The translations under genes were made by a program, and so were the position numbers. A stretch of DNA of 13,224 bases from JAAYVZ01 sp035403265. GTDB lineage: Bacteria; Acidobacteriota; Thermoanaerobaculia; Thermoanaerobaculales; Thermoanaerobaculaceae. The notes under the pieces are model-generated. The model was not told where the DNA came from. It searched no databases and saw only the letters and a list, made by a program, of their open reading frames with translations. The stretch covers positions 1 to 13,224 of the forward strand of contig DAONEV010000085.1 in the NCBI GenBank assembly GCA_035403265.1, in the 5' to 3' direction. Below are positions 8,312-13,224 of the stretch, piece after piece. Numbering within the stretch: position 1 is the stretch's first letter; every line of letters starts with the position of its first letter.

Positions 8312-8340
8312 GGGACAGCAAGGGCCGGCCGGCCCATAAT
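8312..8340 (+). promoter_or_regulatory. Candidate promoter of the propeller-GGDEF gene
   Basis: GGGACA (8312-8317, 4 of 6 to the -35 consensus), a 17-base spacer and CATAAT (8335-8340, 5 of 6 to the -10). The -10 ends six bases before the ATG at 8347, so transcription would start at or next to the start codon. That would give a leaderless or near-leaderless mRNA, consistent with the absence of a Shine-Dalgarno. Confidence 0.35.
8322..8335. repeat. Perfect 14-bp palindrome 2, divergent intergenic region
   Basis: GGGCCGGCCGGCCC, symmetrical with no central spacer. It fills most of the spacer of the candidate cyclase promoter and touches the first base of its -10, where a bound repressor would block polymerase. 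It is built only of G and C, so it may be coincidental. Confidence 0.3.
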
Positions 8341-8346
8341 GGACAC

Positions 8347-11300
8347 ATGTTGCCCCGGGTAGCTCGTTGGTTGCCTTGGACCGTGCCGGCGCTACTGGCG
8401 GCTGTCACCGTGACGGCCCAGTGGACGCCGTCCCGGCGGTTTGGGGTGCGCGAGGGGCTCGCCCAGTCCCAGGTGACGGCCCTGGTGCTGGACGCCACGG
8501 GCTACCTCTGGGTGGGCACCCAGGCCGGGCTTTCGCGCTTCGACGGGCGGCGATTCGTCACCTTGACCGCGGTCGACGGCCTGCCCGACGACATCGTCAG
8601 CGCGCTGGCCGCCGATGTCGACGGCAACGTCTGGCTGGGCACCGACTCGGGGGCGCTGGCGCGCTGGGACCGCCACCGGGTGACGGCGCTCGCCGGGGTT
8701 GTGCCGTGGCACGGTCCGGTCACGGGGTTGTACGTGCTGGCCTCCGGGTCGCTGCTGGTGGGGACCGCGAACGGGTTGTATCTCGGGGCGCCTGGTGCCT
8801 GGCAGCAAGTGGTACCGGGGGCGGTGACGGCGCTGACCGGAAGTGCCGGAGGCGTGGCGGCGGTGGTCGAGGGGACCCTCCAGGCCGTCGGTGGAGATGG
8901 CATCAGCCGGCGACTTGCCCTGCCGGCGGGGCTGACGCCGGTGGCGGTCGCCGCCTCCGGGTCGGAGCTCTGGGTGGGCACCGCCCAGGGCAAGGTCGTG
9001 AGACTGCCCGCCGGGGCAGTGGAGGACGGCCTCGACCCGGCAACAGACACCATCCGCTCGCTCCTGCCGTCCCGGGACGGCGGGCTGTGGCTCGGAGGGC
9101 AGAAGCGCCTGTGGTTCCGCAGCCAGGACGGTGGGCTCCAGGCCCGCCTGCTCCATCCCAGCGAGCAGCTCGTGAGCGTGAACGCATTGCTGGAGGACCG
9201 CGAGGGCAGCCTCTGGGTCGGCACCTGGGGACAGGGCCTCTTCCAGCAAACGCCGGGCTCCATGACTCTCTTCACCACCGAGTCGGGCTTGCCGTCCTCC
9301 ACCGTGTGGACCATGGCCGAAGGGCCTGACGGCTGTGTCTGGATGGGCACCGAGCATGCCGGCGTCGTGACCTGGTGCCAGGGCGGCTGGCACCCCAAGC
9401 CGGAGCTCAACCGTGCCCTGCCGACGCAACGCGCTCTCTCCGTGGCCTGGGGACCCGATGGCACCTTCTGGGTGGGCACGGAGCATGGGCTGCTGGCCTG
9501 GAAGGAGGGGGCTCGGTTTCGGCTGATGACGCGTCGGGACGGCCTGCCCCACGACTTCGTGCGCAGCCTGGTGCCAGCCTCCGACGGCGGCATGTGGATC
9601 GCCACCCAGTCCGGCCTGGCACACTGGGACGGGGCCCTCATGCGGAGCTGGACGGCCCGCGACGGGCTTCCCGAGGGTCCGCTGCGCGGCCTTGCAGTCG
9701 AGTCCGGAGGGGCGCTGTGGATGGCCACTCACTCCGGCGGGGTGCGCCGGTTCGACGGGCGGAGCTTCACGGCGTTCACGACCCGCGAGGGTTTGCCTCA
9801 CAACCGCGTCTGGTCGGTGGCGGTGGATGCCAGGGACCGCGTCTGGGCCGGCACCGATGCCGGCCTGTGGATCCACCCGACCGCCGGGGGGCCGGACCAG
9901 GTCCTGGGAGTCGGCTCGGGGCTTCCGAGCCTCAACGTGCTGTTCCTGCTCGAGGACGCGGACGGCTTCATGTGGGTGGGCACGACGCGCGGCGTGTCGC
10001 GGGTGAGCCCCGAGGGCAAGGTGGTGCGGACGTTCACGGCCCAGGACGGCTTCTCGGACAGCGAGGCGGCCGAGAACGCCGTGCTGCGGGACCGCGCGGG
10101 ATTGCTCTGGTTCGGCATGGCCTCCGGTGTGACCCGCGTCGACCCGCGCCGTCTGTTGCGCAACGCGGTCCCTCCGGCCCTGGTCATGCAGTCCGTGCTG
10201 GTCAACGGCGCCCCGTGGACCGGAGGTACGCTGCCGGCCAGCGGCATCCCTCGCGAGCGGCCGGCCGAGGTGGTGCTCGGGCCGGGCACCGGCGAGGTCC
10301 GCTTCGAGTTCGCGGCGCTCTCCTTCCTGTCGCCTGACCAGGTGCGGTTCCGCTTCATGCTGGACGGGTTCGACCCCGCCTGGAGCGCCCCCACCGACGA
10401 CGATCACGCCACCTACCGGCGGCTGCCGCCGGGGGCGTACCGCTTCCTGCTCTCGGCTTCCAACAACGAGGGCGTCTGGGCGCCGCAGCCGGTGAGCATG
10501 CGACTGCGCATCCTCCCGGCGTGGTACCAGACCCGCACCTTCCGCCTGGGCTCTGGCCTGCTGGGGCTAGTCGCCCTGGCCAGTGCCTTCGGAGCTCGGG
10601 TCGTGGCCCACCGACGGCGGCAGCGCGAGCTCGAGGCCGAGGTCGCGGCGCGCACCGCCGACCTGCAGGAGGCCAACACGCGCATCACCGAGCAGAACCG
10701 GCTGCTCGAGGAGCTCTCGCGCACCGACCCCTTGACTGGTCTCGCGAACCGGCGGGTGCTCGGGGAGCAACTGCCCCTCGAGATGGCGCTGCTGCGCCGG
10801 GAGCTGCTGCGCGACGACACCGCGGACCTGGCGAGTCACCACGGGGTCGGCCTGCTCATGCTCGACATCGACCACTTCAAGGCGGTCAACGACCGATGGG
10901 GTCACGATGCAGGCGACCGCGTGCTGCAGGCGGTGGCGGCGGGGCTGGCCGGGGCGCTGCGCGAGGTCGACCTGGCGGTGCGCCACGGCGGCGAGGAGTT
11001 CGTGGTGCTGGCGCGCGGCGTCGACCGCGCGGGTCTCTCAAGCCTCGCCCTGAGACTCGGGGAGACGGTGGCCGCGCTGGCGGTCGCGGTCGGCCCGGAC
11101 GAGGTAGTGCGTCCCTCGGTGTCGATCGGTTTCGTGCCCTACCCCCTCGGGCGGAGCGACCACCTGCCCACGGGCGACTGGTCGCGCCTCCTTGACGCGG
11201 CGGACAAGCTGCTCTATCTCGCGAAGATGCACGGCCGCAGCCGGGCCTGCGGCCGCCTCTGGCGCCCCGGCGTCCGCCCGCCGGCGAGCGAGGAGGAGAC

Positions 11301-11385
11301 CATCGAGACCTTGCTGCGGTACCCCCAGGACGACCATCCGGGTCTCGAGCTGGTCGAGATGACCTGGTTGCCGTCACCCCGGTAG
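8347..11385 (+). CDS. Membrane-anchored diguanylate cyclase with periplasmic two-component-regulator-type beta-propeller
   Basis: Predicted sensor making c-di-GMP from two GTP; 1012 residues. An N-terminal hydrophobic segment (about 6-24) serves as signal peptide or anchor. About residues 30-625 hold roughly 14 repeats of the Reg_prop type (for example GYLWVGTQAGLSRFDG, LWVGTAQG, FWVGTEHGLLAW, MWVGTTRGVSRV), enough for two seven-bladed propellers. A Y_Y_Y-type Ig-like domain follows (about 640-727, with FRFMLDGFDPAWS and PPGAYRFLLSASNNEG), then one membrane helix (about 734-754), a Glu/Arg-rich coiled coil (about 756-790) and a GGDEF domain. That domain has DPLTGLANRR (794-803), metal-site LDIDHF (839-844), active-site GGEEF (881-885) and the inhibitory I-site R872-x-x-D875, at the same spacing as in PleD. 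It therefore looks catalytically active and feedback-inhibited. I chose ATG 8347 over an upstream in-frame ATG at 8254 because it starts directly with the signal segment. The propeller ligand is unknown. Confidence 0.93.
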   Translation: MLPRVARWLPWTVPALLAAVTVTAQWTPSRRFGVREGLAQSQVTALVLDATGYLWVGTQAGLSRFDGRRFVTLTAVDGLPDDIVSALAADVDGNVWLGTDSGALARWDRHRVTALAGVVPWHGPVTGLYVLASGSLLVGTANGLYLGAPGAWQQVVPGAVTALTGSAGGVAAVVEGTLQAVGGDGISRRLALPAGLTPVAVAASGSELWVGTAQGKVVRLPAGAVEDGLDPATDTIRSLLPSRDGGLWLGGQKRLWFRSQDGGLQARLLHPSEQLVSVNALLEDREGSLWVGTWGQGLFQQTPGSMTLFTTESGLPSSTVWTMAEGPDGCVWMGTEHAGVVTWCQGGWHPKPELNRALPTQRALSVAWGPDGTFWVGTEHGLLAWKEGARFRLMTRRDGLPHDFVRSLVPASDGGMWIATQSGLAHWDGALMRSWTARDGLPEGPLRGLAVESGGALWMATHSGGVRRFDGRSFTAFTTREGLPHNRVWSVAVDARDRVWAGTDAGLWIHPTAGGPDQVLGVGSGLPSLNVLFLLEDADGFMWVGTTRGVSRVSPEGKVVRTFTAQDGFSDSEAAENAVLRDRAGLLWFGMASGVTRVDPRRLLRNAVPPALVMQSVLVNGAPWTGGTLPASGIPRERPAEVVLGPGTGEVRFEFAALSFLSPDQVRFRFMLDGFDPAWSAPTDDDHATYRRLPPGAYRFLLSASNNEGVWAPQPVSMRLRILPAWYQTRTFRLGSGLLGLVALASAFGARVVAHRRRQRELEAEVAARTADLQEANTRITEQNRLLEELSRTDPLTGLANRRVLGEQLPLEMALLRRELLRDDTADLASHHGVGLLMLDIDHFKAVNDRWGHDAGDRVLQAVAAGLAGALREVDLAVRHGGEEFVVLARGVDRAGLSSLALRLGETVAALAVAVGPDEVVRPSVSIGFVPYPLGRSDHLPTGDWSRLLDAADKLLYLAKMHGRSRACGRLWRPGVRPPASEEETIETLLRYPQDDHPGLELVEMTWLPSPR

Positions 11386-11652
11386 CGACGCGGAGCGGCC
11401 GCCCGGCCCGTCGTGACCCTGGCAATCCCCGACTGGACGTGGCCTTGGTTTCCGCCTGGTCTCGGTTGTGGAGGCCGCGCCCGGGATGCGACGGCGCCCG
11501 ACGGTTCTCCTGGGCCTGGGTTCGTGACAGAATGCGAGGCCGTGGCGCCGGAACCGATGCGATGGAGCCCATGGTGGCTCGGTGAGCAACCCGGCGGTGT
11601 GAGGATGGGTGGCGAGCAGACGCGCTCAAGGACAGGAAGAGGGAGTCGAAGG
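11386..11652. other. 267-base spacer between the cyclase and LRR genes
   Basis: No gene is recognised. A GC-rich bulged stem directly follows the cyclase stop (CGACGCGG at 11386-11393 against 11403-11413) but lacks a T-tract. A short stem GAGCC/GGCTC lies at 11565-11580. I looked by eye for a c-di-GMP riboswitch core, which would fit the neighbouring cyclase, and did not find one. No convincing promoter was seen. Confidence 0.4.
11640..11645 (+). promoter_or_regulatory. Ribosome binding site of the LRR protein
   Basis: AGGGAG ends seven bases before ATG 11653, within a purine-rich run. It supports this start rather than the in-frame ATG at 11605, which would add 16 mostly polar, basic residues ahead of the signal peptide. 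Confidence 0.5.
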
Positions 11653-13224
11653 ATGAACGGTGGAACATCTCGTGTGGGGGCTCTGATTGCCTTGTGCGTG
11701 CTGCTGACGGGAGCGACGGCGCTGGCGGCCGACACGGTCACGATCGGCACCGTGGCGACCACGACTGGGACTGGGACGGTCGTCGTGCCGATCTACGTCC
11801 GGGACGCGAGCGGGACGCCTCTCGGCCGCGATCAGGCAGCCGGCCACCGGATCTCCGGCCTCTTCGTGGACGTGGTCTACGGCCCACAGGCCTGCGTCAC
11901 CGGCAGCGTCGTGCTGAGCGATCCTGCCAACGGCCTCTTCGGCTCGTTCAAGGGTGCTGCCACCTGCGGTTCGATCTTTGAGTACCAGCCCAGGGTCACC
12001 GGGACCAATCAGGCCTACTCCTTCGCCGCGCCCGAGCAGGGTGGCTCCGATCCCTGCGGCGTCCTGCCCTTTGCCCTGGACGCCCCGGCCCCGGGGGACC
12101 GGGTCGCGGAGCTCAGGTTCACCCTCGACCAGTGCCCGGCGGACCTGACGATCCCCCTTCACGTCCTCACCTCCGGACCCACCCTGGCGGCTCTCATGTC
12201 GGATGCCGGCGTGCTGGAGACGGTCGAGAACGGCGACCTCACCGTCCTGGACGGGTCGATCCAGATCGTCGCGCACCCGGTTGTCATCGCACCCGACGCC
12301 GCCACGATCTTCGTCGGTGGGCCGGCGCAGGTGATGACCCTGACAGCCTGGGCGACCCAGGCCGGCGACACCGTGGTGACCTTGACCTCGTCGGCGCCTG
12401 GGATCGCCTCGGTCCCCGCCACGGCCACGATCGCCGCCGGAGCCGTCTCCACCACGTTCGATGTGACGCCGGTCAGCCCGGGCGGCCCGGTGACGATCAC
12501 CGCGACGCTTCCCGCCGGCCTCGGGGGTGGTCAGGCCACCGCGACGATTACCGTCAAGAGCCCCATTCCCGTCGGCGAGCGCTCAGCCCTGGTCGACCTG
12601 TACAACAGCACCAACGGCCCGGGCTGGATCAACAGCACGGGCTGGCTTGGCCCCGTGGGAACCGAGTGCACCTGGTTCGGGGTGACGTGCAACCCCGGGG
12701 CCACGCACGTGACCGACCTCAGCCTGGCAACGAACAATCTTGTCGGGACGATCCCGGCCAGCCTTGCCAGCCTGGCGAGCTTGCAGAACCTGCGGCTGTC
12801 CACCAACCAGCTCACAGGTGTGATCCCGCCCGAGCTGGGCGGCCTCGCGAACCTGCGCTACTGGTACCTGGATTCCAACCAGCTCACAGGTACGATCCCG
12901 CCCGGGCTTGGCAACCTCGCGAGCTTGCAGGACTTGTCCCTGAGCGCAAACCAGCTCACGGGTACGATCCCGCCCGAGCTTGGCAATCTTGCGAACCTGC
13001 AGTCTCTCCGCCTGGATTCCAACCAACTCGCCGGGACGATCCCGCCCGAGCTCGGCAGCCTCACGAACCTGCAGTACCTGTTGCTGTCCTCCAACCAGCT
13101 CGGAGGCCCGGTTCCGCCCCAGCTTGGCATCCTCACGAACCTGCAGTACCTGGCCCTGTCTTTTAACCTGCTCACCGGCCCGATCCCACCCGCGCTTGGC
13201 GGCCTCACGAGCCTGCGCTCGTTG
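11653..13224 (+). CDS. Exported protein with cohesin-like domain, Ig-like domain and plant-type leucine-rich repeats (3' partial)
   Basis: Open for 524 codons to the last base of the window with no stop, so the C-terminus is missing. Residues 1-25 are a signal peptide (LIALCVLLTGATALA). Residues 27-206 look like a cohesin-type beta-sandwich: TVTIGTV start, VVVPIYVRD strand, ISGLFVDVVYGP, VAELRFTLD and closing GDLTVLDGSIQIV. They include four Cys (81, 105, 135, 161) that could form disulfides. An Ig-like bacterial domain spans about 208-302. A plant-type LRR N-terminal cap follows (309-350: ERSALVDLYNSTNGPGW, then C339-TWFGVT-C346). LRRs of the plant receptor class then run at an exact 24-residue period, with conserved Asn at 361, 385, 409, 433, 457, 481 and 505 and pattern NQLTGTIPPELGNL. 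The likely role is adhesion or ligand binding outside the cell. The cohesin assignment is by pattern only; a generic Ig-like fold is the alternative. It lies 267 bases downstream of the cyclase on the same strand. Confidence 0.88.
   Translation, partial: MNGGTSRVGALIALCVLLTGATALAADTVTIGTVATTTGTGTVVVPIYVRDASGTPLGRDQAAGHRISGLFVDVVYGPQACVTGSVVLSDPANGLFGSFKGAATCGSIFEYQPRVTGTNQAYSFAAPEQGGSDPCGVLPFALDAPAPGDRVAELRFTLDQCPADLTIPLHVLTSGPTLAALMSDAGVLETVENGDLTVLDGSIQIVAHPVVIAPDAATIFVGGPAQVMTLTAWATQAGDTVVTLTSSAPGIASVPATATIAAGAVSTTFDVTPVSPGGPVTITATLPAGLGGGQATATITVKSPIPVGERSALVDLYNSTNGPGWINSTGWLGPVGTECTWFGVTCNPGATHVTDLSLATNNLVGTIPASLASLASLQNLRLSTNQLTGVIPPELGGLANLRYWYLDSNQLTGTIPPGLGNLASLQDLSLSANQLTGTIPPELGNLANLQSLRLDSNQLAGTIPPELGSLTNLQYLLLSSNQLGGPVPPQLGILTNLQYLALSFNLLTGPIPPALGGLTSLRSL
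12733..13224 (+). repeat. 72-bp tandem repeat array encoding LRRs
   Basis: Seven units start at the conserved Asn codon (AAC) at 12733, 12805, 12877, 12949, 13021, 13093 and 13165. Every interval is exactly 72 bases, and the last unit is cut by the window end. Units 2-4 share AACCAGCTCAC, and most units share GATCCCGCCCG or a near variant. DNA similarity beyond what the protein needs suggests recent duplication or homogenisation. Confidence 0.9.

Noticed and set aside
3344..8362. A 5-kb stop-free frame (1672 codons) on the + strand, opposite lhr
   Set aside because: Its codon first positions lie opposite lhr third positions, so its stop codons correspond to lhr codons TTA, CTA and TCA, which are very rare in GC-rich genomes. 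The encoded protein is an unstructured Gln/Arg/Gly/His-rich string with no domain, while lhr has every helicase motif.
8392..10407. A 671-codon minus-strand frame opposite the propeller-GGDEF gene
   Set aside because: Same antisense phase and same explanation: it mirrors the absence of TTA, CTA and TCA codons in the real gene and has no protein-like features.
11605..11652. Upstream in-frame ATG for the LRR protein
   Set aside because: It would put 16 polar and basic residues before the signal peptide. ATG 11653 has the better-placed purine-rich binding site and a normal short n-region.
11520..11652. c-di-GMP riboswitch upstream of the LRR gene
   Set aside because: Attractive next to a cyclase, but the conserved core and paired stems of the known classes could not be found by eye; only a 5-bp stem at 11565-11580 is present.
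12132..13166. A 344-codon + strand frame overlapping the LRR gene in another phase
   Set aside because: It is a frame-shifted reading of the 72-base repeats (repeating HEPAVP-like units) and ends before the window edge. The LRR frame has a signal peptide, a Shine-Dalgarno and clear domains. Its apparent repeats only reflect the LRR periodicity.
12733..13224. CRISPR array
   Set aside because: The 72-base units are contiguous without unique spacers, keep an open reading frame and encode canonical LRRs.

Overview
The window looks like a high-GC draft or metagenome-derived scaffold from a free-living bacterium with a large secreted-protein repertoire. The protein set fits Acidobacteriota (Thermoanaerobaculia/Holophagae-like) best: an M6 metalloprotease with GWSG repeats and a C-terminal dockerin, a periplasmic beta-propeller/GGDEF sensor, a long-form Lhr helicase, and an exported protein with plant-type leucine-rich repeats. 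The taxonomy is inferred from gene style only. A run of exactly 100 Ns (1306-1405) is a scaffold gap.

Layout. 1-903 (+): an unrecognised, mostly helical protein, possibly cut at its N-terminus by the window edge. 988-3362 (-): a secreted M6 protease with two GWSG repeats and a dockerin, interrupted by the gap. The 55 bases on each side of the gap are identical. Removing the Ns and one copy (155 bases) restores a single 739-residue frame, so the two apparent reading frames are one gene. 3363-3721: non-coding, with a hairpin after lhr, a candidate promoter and a dyad. 3722-8206 (-): lhr, long-form Lhr superfamily 2 helicase. 8207-8346: a compact divergent intergenic region with two candidate promoters and two perfect 14-bp palindromes. 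8347-11385 (+): a membrane-anchored diguanylate cyclase with about 14 propeller repeats, a Y_Y_Y domain, one membrane helix, a coiled coil and GGEEF with an intact I-site. 11386-11652: a non-coding spacer. 11653 to the window end (+): an exported protein with a cohesin-like domain, an Ig-like domain, a plant-type LRR cap and at least seven 24-residue LRRs, running off the edge without a stop.

How the genes may work together (inference): the protease and the LRR protein are both predicted to be exported. One ends in a dockerin and the other begins with a cohesin-like domain, so they could form a cohesin-dockerin pair at the cell surface. The cyclase between them would sense something outside the cytoplasmic membrane and produce c-di-GMP, a common control point for surface attachment and secretion. 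The lhr helicase appears to be an unrelated housekeeping or repair gene. No tRNA, rRNA, CRISPR array or insertion sequence was seen.
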